DNA of 64,000 bases, taken from JAABQG01 sp963726365 (GTDB lineage: Bacteria > Pseudomonadota > Gammaproteobacteria > Burkholderiales > Burkholderiaceae_C). Positions within the stretch are counted from its first letter, which is position 1. The number at the start of each line of letters is the position of its first letter. The translations under genes and the position numbers were made by a program. The DNA is taken from contig CAVSCI010000026.1 of NCBI GenBank assembly GCA_963726365.1, positions 1 through 64,000 of the forward strand. Direction: 5' to 3'. The notes beneath the pieces are model-generated. The model saw only the letters and a program-made list of their open reading frames with translations, had not been told where the DNA came from and did no database searches. Below are positions 1-7,928 of the stretch, in pieces.

Positions 1-69
1 GGCCCAGGCCGACGCTGCGAACAGCAGGATCAGTACAAATGCCGTCAGGGCACGCACAACAAATCGCAT
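1..69 (-). CDS. Secreted protein, signal peptide only (runs off window)
   Basis: The first 23 codons of a minus-strand gene are visible. They start at ATG (69), with a GGAG ribosome site about 7 bases upstream. The peptide has the form of a Sec signal peptide: Met-Arg, a hydrophobic stretch, then Ala-Ser-Ala-Trp-Ala at the window edge. The mature protein is outside the window, so no function can be given. The gene lies 194 bases downstream of the TorD-like gene on the same strand. Formate dehydrogenase subunit genes often follow in such clusters, but this leader has no twin-arginine motif. Confidence 0.5.
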   Translation of the reverse strand, partial: MRFVVRALTAFVLILLFAASAWA

Positions 70-263
70 TTCAATGCTCCGGTCTTGGAAGCCCAGAATA
101 TAGTCCGCCTGCCGCCGCCCGCCGGCCTCGTTGCCAAACGGCAGGAACGAATTCCTGTCGCCCCTGGCACTAGCGCCCAGGGTCAAGCGCCATGGGGTGG
201 TCCGCCACCGTGCGCCGAACCGGCTGGGGATTCTCCAAGCGTAGAAGCCGAAAAACCGTCCTT

Positions 264-896
264 TCAGGAATCCAGCATGTCGAAACCCTGCGCCTCCACG
301 CTGATGAAGGCCCGGGTGAATCGGGCCAGGGCAGCGTTGAAGCGGGCCTTGGGGTGCGCGGCGATGGTGTCGCACATGGGCTCGGCCCAGGGCTGGATGT
401 GACGGGCGAAGAAGGCCTGCTGGCGCGCGAGGTTGGCCACGGCCACGTCCTCGCCGGCGATCAGGTAGCGCATGACTTCGCACAGGCAGGCGAAGTGGTC
501 TTCGGTCTCGGACATGGCTTCGTCCCGGGCCAGGCCCAGCTCGGCCAGGTCGTCGCGCAGCTTCGCCAGCGGCTTCTCGTTGAGGAAGCCGCTCAGGTAG
601 TGCGAGCCGTAGAGAAAGACCTCGGGCTTGCCAACCCCGCCGAAGAGGTCGTCGTATTCGCTCTGGATGGCCTCGTCGCCCAACGCGCGCGCGGCGCCGA
701 CCAGCGCGCGCCAGGGCTCCTCCAGAAAGCCGCCGGCCGCCGGGGTCTCGGTGACGGCCACGCGCAGCTGGGCCAGCAACTCGGGCGACGGCGGCGCGTA
801 GTACAGCGCGGACAGCAGGCCGTAGACCTCGGCACGCGCGGTTTCCTCGTCCAGCGCGGAGGTGTCCGTGACGGCTTTTGCAAGGGGGAGGCTCAT
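264..896 (-). CDS. TorD/DmsD-family molybdoenzyme chaperone
   Basis: A 210-residue all-helical protein of the TorD family. These cytoplasmic chaperones hold a molybdoenzyme catalytic subunit until its cofactor is inserted and, where relevant, it is released to the Tat system. The family motif is visible at the centre (ETEDHFACLCEVMRYL), with the EYDDLF and GSHYLSGFLNEKPL segments before it. The ATG at 896 overlaps the TGA of the upstream Fe-S gene in an ATGA (893-896), so the two are translationally coupled. Its position after DUF3305, DUF3306 and the Fe-S protein fits formate dehydrogenase maturation. The client enzyme is probably encoded beyond the left edge, which is inference. Confidence 0.85.
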   Translation of the reverse strand: MSLPLAKAVTDTSALDEETARAEVYGLLSALYYAPPSPELLAQLRVAVTETPAAGGFLEEPWRALVGAARALGDEAIQSEYDDLFGGVGKPEVFLYGSHYLSGFLNEKPLAKLRDDLAELGLARDEAMSETEDHFACLCEVMRYLIAGEDVAVANLARQQAFFARHIQPWAEPMCDTIAAHPKARFNAALARFTRAFISVEAQGFDMLDS

Positions 897-2995
897 AGAT
901 CGGTGATCCTGATTTCGTTGTCGGTGGAGTAGATGTCGATGACCCGGCAGTCGCCGCACATCTTCAGGCGATCGGCGGCAGCGCCCTGAAACATGGCGTG
1001 GCCCGCCAGCTTGCCCACCATCGCCTCGATCGCCTTGAGCGTGCCAAAGGGCTTGCCGCAGCGCACGCAAGCGTAGGGTGGCGATTCGTTGAGCACGCGC
1101 ACCTCCTTGCGCTGCGGCGTGAGCAGCAGGCGTGGCTGCAGCGTGATGGCGTTTTCCGGGCAGGTGGTGACGCACAGGCCGCACTGCACGCAGTTTTTCT
1201 CGACGAAGCGCAGTTGGGGCAGTTGCGGGTTGTCCTGCAGCGCGCTGGCCGGGCAGGCGCTGACGCAGCTCAGGCACAGGGTGCAGCTGCCCTTGTCGAC
1301 CATGACCGAGCCAAACGGCGAAGCACCCGCGGGCAGCGCGAGGGCCTCGGGCCGGGCCGGTGCGGCCAGCGGCGCGTGATCGATCAGGTGGTCCAGCGCC
1401 AGGTCCAGCGTGGCGCGCTTCTCCTGAGCCACGGCGAAGCGGGCACGCGCGTCCGGAATCAGCTGGCGCGTGCGGGCGAGCGCCTGCAGACCGGCGTCCA
1501 GATCGGTCGGGGTCGTGGCGCGCAGCAGCTGCAGGTGTGTGCCGGTGTAACCCAACCCGCGCAGGATGCCCTGTGCCACGTCCATCTGCGCCTGCAGTCC
1601 TTCGAGGTACTGCGGTGCCTCTTCGCTGGTGACCAGCACCACGATCTGGCTGGCGCCAAACGCAATGGCGCTGAGCCACACATCCAGCCCCAGGCTGGCG
1701 GTGTGCCAGAGCGCCACCGGGATCACATTCGCCGGGACGCCCTGCGCGACCTTGAGTTGCGCCGCGCGGCCCAGTTCTTCCACCAGCGCCTGGCCTTGCG
1801 CCTGGCTGTGCAGCAGGAGCACCGCATCCTTCCCGCCGGCCGTGGCGTAGGTGGACAGCAAGGTCTTGAGCTTCACGCCCTGGTCGTTCGCACGCGGGTA
1901 GGCGTAGGTCAGCGCGCCGGTCGGGCAGACCGTGGTGCAGGCGCCGCAACCCACGCACAGGTTGGCATTGACCAGGATCCGCTGGCCGCGCTTGTCGCTG
2001 GAAATCGCCTCGGCCGAGCAGATGTCCACGCAGGCGTTACAGCCCACGGTCTGGTTGCGGCTGTGCGCGCAGAGCTTTTGCTTGTAGACAAAGAATTTGG
2101 GCTTCTCGAATTCGCCGACCAGTTCGCGCAGCTTCAGCACCGTGGGCAGGTCCTGCCCGTCCCAGCGGAAATAGCCTTGCGGCAGCGCGTGCTGGTTGAA
2201 GGTGGGCGTGGCGCTGGCAGCGCGCAGGTCCAGCACCAGGTCGAAGCGCTCGGACAGCACCTCGGGCGCACGGCTGAAGTCGATGGCGCCGGCCACCTGG
2301 CAGGCCTTCACGCAAGCCCGGTGCGACTGGCAGGCCGCCATGTCAATCTGGTAATCCAGGCCGATGGCATCTTCCGGGCAGGCTGCGACGCAGGCGTTGC
2401 AGCGCGTGCACAGATCGAGGTTGATCGGGTTGTTCGCTTCCCAGCTCAAGTCGAAGGCCCCCAGCCAGCCGCTCAGGGCCGTGATGCGGCCGCCCAGCAC
2501 GGGGAAACGCCGTGCCTGCGCGCCCCCCGCGTTGCCGGGACCTTGCGTGAACAGCGTGACATCCATCACATCGGACAAGAGCGCGGCGGCGCGTTCGGCC
2601 GCATCGAGCGCGCCGATCACCAGCACGCGCCCGGCACTGTTGTAGCTGACGGTGGGTACCGGCTCGGGGTCGGGCAGGCGCGCAGCGGCCAGCAGCGCGG
2701 CGATCTTCGGCATCGCTTTTGACGCGTCGCGGCTCCAGCCGCCGGTCTCGCGAATGTTGACGAACTTGATGACCGAGACCGCGCCTTCGGTTTGTTCGCC
2801 GAGTTCAGCAAACAGCCGCTGCTCCTGGGTGCAGGCGACGATGACCTCGTCGCCGGACCGGACCGCCTTCTGGAATGCGCCGGCCTCGCGTCGGCACAAC
2901 GTGGCGTGCAGCGTCAGATCTTCATCTAGTGCCTGGCCCAACGCTTTCGCGTTGAGGGGCATCGTCTGGTTGCAGTCGCAAATCAGTGTGGGCAT
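893..2995 (-). CDS. Multi-cluster 4Fe-4S ferredoxin-type protein of formate dehydrogenase cluster
   Basis: A 700-residue iron-sulfur protein with no membrane segment. An N-terminal LICDCNQTMPL motif at residues 4-14 is followed by ferredoxin cysteine motifs: CTRCNACVAACP near residue 196, CQSHRACVKACQ, a GCNACVDIC group, CVGCGACTTVCP, then CTLCLSCVSACP and CVQCGLCVTTCP in the C-terminal half. A last CVRCG...CGDCR group sits near the end. This is enough for roughly five to six [4Fe-4S] clusters. Proteins of this layout occur with DUF3305, DUF3306 and TorD next to formate dehydrogenase genes in Betaproteobacteria and are thought to serve electron transfer or enzyme assembly. The start at 2995 is supported by the conserved N-terminus, although it lies 74 bases inside the DUF3306 gene. 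Confidence 0.85.
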   Translation of the reverse strand: MPTLICDCNQTMPLNAKALGQALDEDLTLHATLCRREAGAFQKAVRSGDEVIVACTQEQRLFAELGEQTEGAVSVIKFVNIRETGGWSRDASKAMPKIAALLAAARLPDPEPVPTVSYNSAGRVLVIGALDAAERAAALLSDVMDVTLFTQGPGNAGGAQARRFPVLGGRITALSGWLGAFDLSWEANNPINLDLCTRCNACVAACPEDAIGLDYQIDMAACQSHRACVKACQVAGAIDFSRAPEVLSERFDLVLDLRAASATPTFNQHALPQGYFRWDGQDLPTVLKLRELVGEFEKPKFFVYKQKLCAHSRNQTVGCNACVDICSAEAISSDKRGQRILVNANLCVGCGACTTVCPTGALTYAYPRANDQGVKLKTLLSTYATAGGKDAVLLLHSQAQGQALVEELGRAAQLKVAQGVPANVIPVALWHTASLGLDVWLSAIAFGASQIVVLVTSEEAPQYLEGLQAQMDVAQGILRGLGYTGTHLQLLRATTPTDLDAGLQALARTRQLIPDARARFAVAQEKRATLDLALDHLIDHAPLAAPARPEALALPAGASPFGSVMVDKGSCTLCLSCVSACPASALQDNPQLPQLRFVEKNCVQCGLCVTTCPENAITLQPRLLLTPQRKEVRVLNESPPYACVRCGKPFGTLKAIEAMVGKLAGHAMFQGAAADRLKMCGDCRVIDIYSTDNEIRITDL

Positions 2996-3575
2996 CTTCA
3001 GTGGGAGTTAGAGCGGCGAGCGGGCTTGGCGCGCTCGCGGACAGGGCGGGGGATTCGGCAAGAGTGTCCGACTGTGCCACGTCTGGTGGCGTCGGTGTAT
3101 CCGCAACATCCCCAACCGTGGGGGTATTCGACGCACCGTCATTCTCTTCGTCAAACAGGTTCAGGGTCTTTGCGCTGGCCATCCGCCGCATCATCGCGGC
3201 GGGCAACGGGTCGGGCTGGCTGTAGTCGTCGATATAGATGTCCAGTCGGTCCATCACATTGAAGTGCGGGTCGGAAAACAGCTTCTTGACGGCCGCGTTG
3301 CGCACATCCTGCGCCACGCCCTGCAGCATGAAAGGCTGGAAGTCTGACGCCGGGGTCAGCGCCTGCACATCGTCCAGCGTCGGCAAGGGCACGGGGTCGG
3401 GCTGCGCCACGGCGCGACCCTCGAGGGGTGCGTTGCCGGCCGGCGCGGTGACAGAGGGTGCAGCGGCCTGCGGCGAAACCACTGCCGGCGCCGGTGGCAC
3501 AGGCTCCGCCACCGGCTTGCCTTCGCGGACCTCCTGCTTGCGACGCGCCCAGCGGCCGAGAAAACCGTCCGTCAT
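2922..3575 (-). CDS. DUF3306 protein
   Basis: A 217-residue protein beginning MTDGFLGRWARRKQEVREG, the typical DUF3306 opening. A Pro/Ala-rich linker follows, then the conserved core (LTPASDFQPFMLQGV...VRNAAVKKLFSDPHFNVMDRLDIYIDDY), then a low-complexity acidic tail. Its ATG (3573-3575) overlaps the TGA of the DUF3305 gene in an ATGA. Its 3' end runs 74 bases into the following Fe-S gene, a long overlap in another frame. The family has no proven biochemical role. It is found with formate dehydrogenase accessory genes and is presumed to help assembly or electron transfer. No signal peptide or membrane segment is seen. Confidence 0.85.
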   Translation of the reverse strand: MTDGFLGRWARRKQEVREGKPVAEPVPPAPAVVSPQAAAPSVTAPAGNAPLEGRAVAQPDPVPLPTLDDVQALTPASDFQPFMLQGVAQDVRNAAVKKLFSDPHFNVMDRLDIYIDDYSQPDPLPAAMMRRMASAKTLNLFDEENDGASNTPTVGDVADTPTPPDVAQSDTLAESPALSASAPSPLAALTPTEDAHTDLRLQPDDAPQRESVGPGTR

Positions 3576-4150
3576 TGCGCGCCGCCCTTCCCGCCGCCGG
3601 ACTTCTTTTCCGTGCTCACCGCCGCGGGGTTGCCAAAGCGGTCCTGCAGCCCCTTGAAGCTCTGCGGGCGCTGGCGGCGTTTGGGCTCGGGCGTGTAGTG
3701 GGCGTCGGCGAACTCGCGCATCCATTCAATGACCTCGGCCGGTGCCGGCACCTGCTCCACTGTTTCCTGCGCGTCGAGCCAGCGGCCGGCGTCGTGGTAA
3801 CTCAGCGACACCATCACCGGCCGCGCCATGGGCTCGTCATTTCCCGTGGCCTCTTCCTCCATGCGCCAGAGCACGAACCAGCACGGCGCCGGCGTTGAAG
3901 CATTGAGCAGGTAACCCTCGGCATCGTCCCTGAAGAGCTCCACCGCAAAACCCGGGTGCAGCCAGTGCTCCTCGTCGTCCGTGCGCAGCAGGCGACGCGG
4001 CGCGACCCCAAAGCCGGGCTCGTTCGGCACCACGTCGGCCAGCACCCAGCGCCAGGGCTGCCAGCGGCTCATCGGACCCTGGATGCGCTCGCGGCGCATG
4101 AGCACGGCGACGTGCAGACTTGGACGGGATGCTGGGTCAGGCAGGTTCAT
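3572..4150 (-). CDS. DUF3305 protein
   Basis: A 192-residue soluble protein matching the DUF3305 family (VAVLMRRERIQGPMSRWQPWRWVLADVVPN; the later MVSLSYHDAGRWLDAQETVEQVP and EWMREFADAHYTPEPKRRQ segments). It heads the minus-strand formate dehydrogenase accessory run, and its stop overlaps the DUF3306 start. I chose the ATG at 4150 because the residues beyond it, which remain open to 4228, are not family-like. The C-terminus is basic and Gly/Lys-rich. Molecular function is unknown. Its constant association with DUF3306, Fe-S and TorD genes suggests maturation of a molybdenum- or tungsten-dependent formate dehydrogenase. Confidence 0.8.
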   Translation of the reverse strand: MNLPDPASRPSLHVAVLMRRERIQGPMSRWQPWRWVLADVVPNEPGFGVAPRRLLRTDDEEHWLHPGFAVELFRDDAEGYLLNASTPAPCWFVLWRMEEEATGNDEPMARPVMVSLSYHDAGRWLDAQETVEQVPAPAEVIEWMREFADAHYTPEPKRRQRPQSFKGLQDRFGNPAAVSTEKKSGGGKGGAQ

Positions 4151-4342
4151 GGTGATGTCCGGGCAAGGCTGGAACTGTAAGCCAAGGCCATGCCATTGGT
4201 CGGAAAAGGGGCGCTGCCGGTCCGCCAATGGTCCTCCAGACCCGCGCCATCACGCCACCGTTCGCCACTTCGCCGGCTCTAGAATGCCTCTTTCGCCCGC
4301 AATCCGGGCGCGGTTTCAACCCGATGCATCCAAGGTACGCGC

Positions 4343-5032
4343 ATGGCCGCCCCTCTGAAGATCATTTCATCCATGGCCACCCGGCAGTTGCTGGCCGATC
4401 TGGTCGCCCAATACCGGAAAGACGCGATGCCGGAGATTCACGTCGAATCGGTCGGCGGCGTCGATGCGGCCAGGCGGGTGCAGGCCGGCGAATCCTTTGA
4501 CATCGTGGCGCTGGCGTCCAACGCCATCGATCAGCTGACCGAAGCCGGCCGGATCGCGCCCGGCAGCCGGGTGGATGTCGTCAAGTCCGGCGTGGCGATT
4601 GCGGTGCGCGCCGGTGCGCCTCGACCGGACATCAGCTCGGAAGAAGCCGTCAGACAAGCTGTGCTGGGCGCAAGAAGCCTCAGCTATTCCACCGGGCCCA
4701 GCGGCGTGCAGCTGGCCAAATTGTTCGAGCGCTGGGGCATTGCCGGTCAAATCAGGGACCGCATCGTCCAGGCGCCACCCGGTGTGCCCGTGGGCCAACT
4801 GGTGGCCGACGGACAGGTCGAACTCGGGTTCCAGCAACTCAGCGAAATGATGAATCTGCCCGGCATCGAGGTGCTCGGTCCCCTGCCTGCGGCCATCCAG
4901 ATCATCACCACCTTTTCGGCGGGCCTGTCGGTCACCTCGGACCAGCCCGAGGCGGTGCGAGCGCTGCTCGCCTTCATGGTCTCGCCCGAAGTTGATGAAA
5001 TCAAGCGGCGCAACGGGATGGAGCCGGGCTGA
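4343..5032 (+). CDS. ModA-like substrate-binding domain protein without signal peptide
   Basis: A 229-residue protein with the periplasmic-binding fold of the molybdate/extracellular solute-binding type. It has LKIISSMATRQLLADLV at the N-terminus, VQAGESFDIVALASNAID near residue 50, LSYSTGPSGVQLAKLFERWG, and PLPAAIQIITTFSAGLS near the C-terminus. Family members normally carry an export signal, but here the fold starts at residue 5, so the protein is predicted to be cytoplasmic. It is divergent from the formate dehydrogenase accessory genes and 24 bases upstream of a ferredoxin gene. A role in molybdate or tungstate handling is possible. The ligand cannot be read from sequence, and related leaderless proteins are also annotated simply as substrate-binding proteins. 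Confidence 0.7.
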   Translation: MAAPLKIISSMATRQLLADLVAQYRKDAMPEIHVESVGGVDAARRVQAGESFDIVALASNAIDQLTEAGRIAPGSRVDVVKSGVAIAVRAGAPRPDISSEEAVRQAVLGARSLSYSTGPSGVQLAKLFERWGIAGQIRDRIVQAPPGVPVGQLVADGQVELGFQQLSEMMNLPGIEVLGPLPAAIQIITTFSAGLSVTSDQPEAVRALLAFMVSPEVDEIKRRNGMEPG

Positions 5033-5056
5033 ACCCTGTGGAATTCCACTGTTGCA

Positions 5057-5365
5057 ATGGATGCGCCGGCGCCAGAGCTGAGCCCGCTGATCAGTGCGAA
5101 GATGCGGACCTCGCTGCAAATGGCCCACCCAGTGTCCCGAGTTCTCTTGCCCAGCATTGATGCCGAGCGCTGCACCGGCTGCGGCTGGTGCGTGGCGGCC
5201 TGCCCTTTTCACCTGCTGAGCCTGGCGTCGATGGGCTGGAGGAAATCCTCGGTGCTCGGCGATGCGACCGCCTGCACCGGATGCCGCAAATGCGAAATCC
5301 GCTGCCCGTTCAACGTAATCACGATGGTGAAAGAAAAGCCCCCGGCCGATACCGGGGGCTTTTAA
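5057..5365 (+). CDS. Small 2x[4Fe-4S] ferredoxin-like protein
   Basis: A 102-residue protein with two ferredoxin cysteine motifs: CTGCGWCVAACPF near residues 40-52 and CTGCRKCEIRCPF near residues 76-88. It is therefore a bacterial 2[4Fe-4S]-type electron carrier, presumably cytoplasmic. It follows the ModA-like gene by 24 bases, so they are likely co-transcribed. Internal ATGs (for example at 5120) are alternative starts that would remove the non-conserved first 20 residues. The last codons and the TAA stop lie inside a perfect terminator hairpin (5334-5363), so the C-terminal residues Glu-Lys-Pro-Pro-Ala-Asp-Thr-Gly-Gly-Phe are encoded by the terminator stem, loop and T-run. Confidence 0.75.
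   Translation: MDAPAPELSPLISAKMRTSLQMAHPVSRVLLPSIDAERCTGCGWCVAACPFHLLSLASMGWRKSSVLGDATACTGCRKCEIRCPFNVITMVKEKPPADTGGF
5334..5363 (+). terminator. Rho-independent terminator overlapping ferredoxin stop
   Basis: A perfect 12-base inverted repeat (AAAAGCCCCCGG, 6-base loop, CCGGGGGCTTTT) ends in a T-run. It terminates the ModA-like/ferredoxin transcript and includes the final sense codons. The A-run on the other side means it could also stop minus-strand transcription from the DUF2834-like gene. Confidence 0.85.
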
Positions 5366-5424
5366 GAGATTTGCCCGTCTGCGCGAGCGCTCAGGCCTTG
5401 GCCGCCGCCATGACGCGGGTGCGA

Positions 5425-5733
5425 TCAACGTGCCGCGCCCGAACTGGCTTCGCCTGGCCCCTTGCGTGTCAGCAGATACAGCAGCGGCCCGAACACGCCA
5501 GCCGCCAGCGTGATCAGGACATACGGCCACACGTTGCGCTGCAAGACCCTGGCATCACGCCACATCCAGACCAGCACCAGCACCAGGGCGATCACCAGAT
5601 CAACCAGAACCTGAATCCCGGCCCAGGTCTGAAGCATCGTCTCGAAAATACCCCAGTAGCCGTGGTGCCAGACCGTCACGGCGGTCAATGCGCCAAACAG
5701 AAGCAGGGTGACAACCAACAGGATGCGTTGCAT
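5425..5733 (-). CDS. Small membrane protein, DUF2834-like
   Basis: A 102-residue protein with three hydrophobic segments: an N-terminal one (ILLVVTLLLFGALTAVTVW), a middle one rich in Leu/Val with a WMWRDAR turn, and a C-terminal one ending in a Gly-Pro-Leu-Leu-Tyr-Leu-Leu motif. The order and the Trp-Arg-Asp turn resemble DUF2834 membrane proteins. The start at 5733 (MQRILLVV) is preferred over the longer reading because it begins a normal first membrane helix. It is transcribed away from the XRE regulator, and the repeated operator half-sites lie between them, so it is a likely target of that regulator. No biochemical role is known. Confidence 0.55.
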   Translation of the reverse strand: MQRILLVVTLLLFGALTAVTVWHHGYWGIFETMLQTWAGIQVLVDLVIALVLVLVWMWRDARVLQRNVWPYVLITLAAGVFGPLLYLLTRKGPGEASSGAAR

Positions 5734-5777
5734 GAAAGAGTCCTTTCTGATAACGATGGACGCAGTATCGGGCGCAC

Positions 5778-5808
5778 AGGTAATCAAGACAATTACCTTT
5801 CAGGTAAT
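5778..5808. promoter_or_regulatory. Operator: three ATTACCT/AGGTAAT half-sites
   Basis: AGGTAAT (5778-5784), ATTACCT (5792-5798) and AGGTAAT (5802-5808) form overlapping inverted repeats in an AT-rich stretch. They lie between the divergent small membrane protein gene and the XRE regulator. The first and third sites are direct repeats 24 bases apart, and the second and third form a palindrome with a 3-base centre. This is a probable operator for the adjacent regulator. Confidence 0.7.
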
Positions 5809-5841
5809 CGACTGGTGCCTGAGCTGTGCTCCAATCGCGCC

Positions 5842-6651
5842 ATGGACGGGTTTCCTCAACCATTGCCCCAGACCTTGCAGCACGCGCGCAAGGCGCGCCA
5901 CCTGAGCCAGCTGGAGCTGTCGCTGCGCATCGGTGTGTCGCAGCGGCATGTGAGCTTTGTCGAAAGCGGCCGCGCCCGGCCCAGCCGTGAACTGCTGACC
6001 CGCTGGCTGCAGGAACTGGACGCGCCGCTGGGGCTGCGCAATGCCGCGCTTGTGCAGGCCGGTTTTGCGCCGGCCTACCGCGCCACCACCCTGGACGACC
6101 CCGACCTGGCGCAGGCCAAGGCCGCGCTGCAGCAGCTGCTGCGCGCGCACGAGCCCATGCCCGCGCTGGTGCTGGACGCGCAATGGAACCTGCTGCAGCT
6201 CAACCGCGGCGGCCAATGGCTGGCCGCCACACTGATGCCGCCCGAGGCGCTTCAGCCCGCGAACGGCGGGCCAGCCAATCTGCTGGACATGCTGGTGCAT
6301 CCGATGGGACTGACGCGGCAAATGCTCAACCTGCGCGAGGCGGGCCCCGCCTTTCTGTCGCAAATGCGCGCCGAAGCCGCACTGCAGCCCGCCCTGGCGC
6401 CCAAGGTCGAGGCGTTTGACGCCTTGCTGCGCCAACGGCTGAGCGGGCGAGTGCCGCCCGCCGGCCGCCCCGGCCCACAGGCGCCGGTGCTGACACTGCG
6501 GTTCGCAACGCCTTTCGGCGAACTGGCGTTCTTCCGGATGTTCACGACCTTCGGCACACCGCAGGACATCACCCTGGCCTCGCTGCGCGTGGAGCACATG
6601 TTTGCCGCCGACGAGGCGACGGACGCCGTGCTTCGGGCGCAGGTCCGGTAG
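5842..6651 (+). CDS. XRE-family transcriptional regulator (MmyB-type ligand domain)
   Basis: A 269-residue regulator. Residues 10-65 form an XRE helix-turn-helix (LQHARKARHLSQLELSLRIG, then VSQRHVSFVESGRARPSRELL). The rest matches the MmyB-like ligand-binding domain fused to such helices: MPALVLDAQWNLLQLN, then LLDMLVHPMGL, and a C-terminal LRFATPFGELAFFRMFTTFGTPQDITLASLRVE split by its core turns. The ATG at 5842 is taken because the helix-turn-helix follows directly. The gene is divergent from a small membrane protein gene, with an inverted-repeat operator in the 108-base gap, so self-regulation and control of the neighbour are likely. The effector ligand is unknown. Confidence 0.85.
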   Translation: MDGFPQPLPQTLQHARKARHLSQLELSLRIGVSQRHVSFVESGRARPSRELLTRWLQELDAPLGLRNAALVQAGFAPAYRATTLDDPDLAQAKAALQQLLRAHEPMPALVLDAQWNLLQLNRGGQWLAATLMPPEALQPANGGPANLLDMLVHPMGLTRQMLNLREAGPAFLSQMRAEAALQPALAPKVEAFDALLRQRLSGRVPPAGRPGPQAPVLTLRFATPFGELAFFRMFTTFGTPQDITLASLRVEHMFAADEATDAVLRAQVR

Positions 6652-6802
6652 ACGGCCCCACCGCCCTGCGTGACAAGCCTGCGCAATCAATGACCTGAAA
6701 GCCTCGCGAACCTGTGCCGGCCAAGGGACGGAAGCCGCCCTGGACGCGCTGGCCGCGCGCCTGCAAGCCTATCGCCCTCGCCGGCTGCCGGGACGCCAAT
6801 GG

Positions 6803-7333
6803 GTGGCGCGCTGCGGGGTGGTCCTGCTGATCGCCGAGCACGGCATGGCCGCGAATGCAGCCCCTGCCCTGTTGATGATGCGACGTGCCGAACGCGCGGG
6901 CGATCCCTGGTCAGGCCATGTGTCGTTTCCAGGAGGACGGGTCGACCCACGTGACCCCAGCACAAGGGCCGCGGCCCTGCGTGAACTGCAGGAAGAAACC
7001 GGGCTCCCGACGGACGCGCCCATCGCCCCGATGGGCCGCCTGTCCGACCTGCTGACCCGCGAGCATGGCCGCCGGCGTCCGATGGTCGTGACACCCTACG
7101 TTTATCGCCTGCCGCACGCCGTCGCACTTACGCCCGGCCTGGAAGCGGCCAGCCTCTGGTGGGAGCCGCTGCACAACCTGGTCGATGCCGGTTTGCGAAG
7201 AACCGTCATCTGGCGCGTCGCCGGCTTGCCGCTGCCTTTTCCATCGATCGAGGTCAACGGGGCACGGCTGTGGGGGCTGTCCTTGATGATGGTGAATGAA
7301 CTGGTCCGCGCTACGGGCCTGCATAAACGCTGA
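6803..7333 (+). CDS. Nudix hydrolase, CoA pyrophosphatase (NudL) type
   Basis: A Nudix protein with the CoA-pyrophosphatase signature: SFPGGRVDPRD followed by AALRELQEETGL, giving the Nudix box Glu residues that bind metal. A C-terminal WGLSLMMVNELVR motif is typical of the NudL/NUDT7 group. The expected role is hydrolysis of CoA or a related nucleoside diphosphate. The start is uncertain. The GTG at 6803 gives 176 residues, but the frame stays open to 6674 and the extra residues (LDALAARLQAYRPRRLPGRQ) look coding, like the usual 40-residue N-terminal part. No ATG occurs there, so the true start may be hidden by a base error. It lies downstream of the XRE gene in the same direction. Confidence 0.75.
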   Translation: MARCGVVLLIAEHGMAANAAPALLMMRRAERAGDPWSGHVSFPGGRVDPRDPSTRAAALRELQEETGLPTDAPIAPMGRLSDLLTREHGRRRPMVVTPYVYRLPHAVALTPGLEAASLWWEPLHNLVDAGLRRTVIWRVAGLPLPFPSIEVNGARLWGLSLMMVNELVRATGLHKR

Positions 7334-7429
7334 CCCTTCGGCCCTGGTGCCACGCGCCTCAATACGTTCCCGCCGGCCCGCGGCACTGCTTGATCCGCAT
7401 CGCCGGTTTCCGCGCAGACCGCCCGCCTC

Positions 7430-7831
7430 TCAGGACCGATCCGTCGAACCCAGCGCGTGCCAGGTGGGCAGGCAATGCCGGGCCAGTGCGGTGACCCAGT
7501 CGGGGTCGGCCGGCACGAAGGCCAGACCGAAGCGCGGACTGATCAGAAAACCGGCGCGCTCGAAGACATCCGTGTCCTGTGCCTTCACGAAGCCTGCCAG
7601 CGCGCGGAACGGAATGGCGATCCCGCCGATGTGCACCACAGGCGCGCGCGTCGTCACCTCCTCCAGTCGCCCGGAAGCCTGGAACCGGTACACCACGCCG
7701 CCGTAGTCGAACGCCTCCAATGCGACGTCGTTGAGCGTGCAGCGCAAAGGTGGGCCTTTTCGCCGCAGGAGTTCGTTGCGGGAAACGCTGAACAAGGTGT
7801 CGTCAACCTGGACGAACGGATCGAGCTTCAT
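7430..7831 (-). CDS. Hypothetical protein
   Basis: A 133-residue soluble protein with no signal peptide or membrane segment, starting MKLDPFVQVDDTLFSVSRNEL. It contains CTLNDVALEAFDYGGVVYRF and IGGIAIPFRALAGFVKAQD, and ends with PTWHALGSTDRS. I do not recognise a family. The alternating hydrophobic pattern suggests a small beta-rich fold. It is the last gene of a minus-strand pair, 97 bases after the serine hydrolase gene, and converges on the Nudix gene. No terminator is visible in the 96-base convergent gap. Confidence 0.6.
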   Translation of the reverse strand: MKLDPFVQVDDTLFSVSRNELLRRKGPPLRCTLNDVALEAFDYGGVVYRFQASGRLEEVTTRAPVVHIGGIAIPFRALAGFVKAQDTDVFERAGFLISPRFGLAFVPADPDWVTALARHCLPTWHALGSTDRS

Positions 7832-7928
7832 GGTCCTATCGCTCGGGTCGGGGGGCTGAGCGGAATGCTGCTGTGCGCATCGCGCGTCGCTCAGGCCTGC
7901 CCCGGGCGGCGAATGCCCCGGCGCGACA

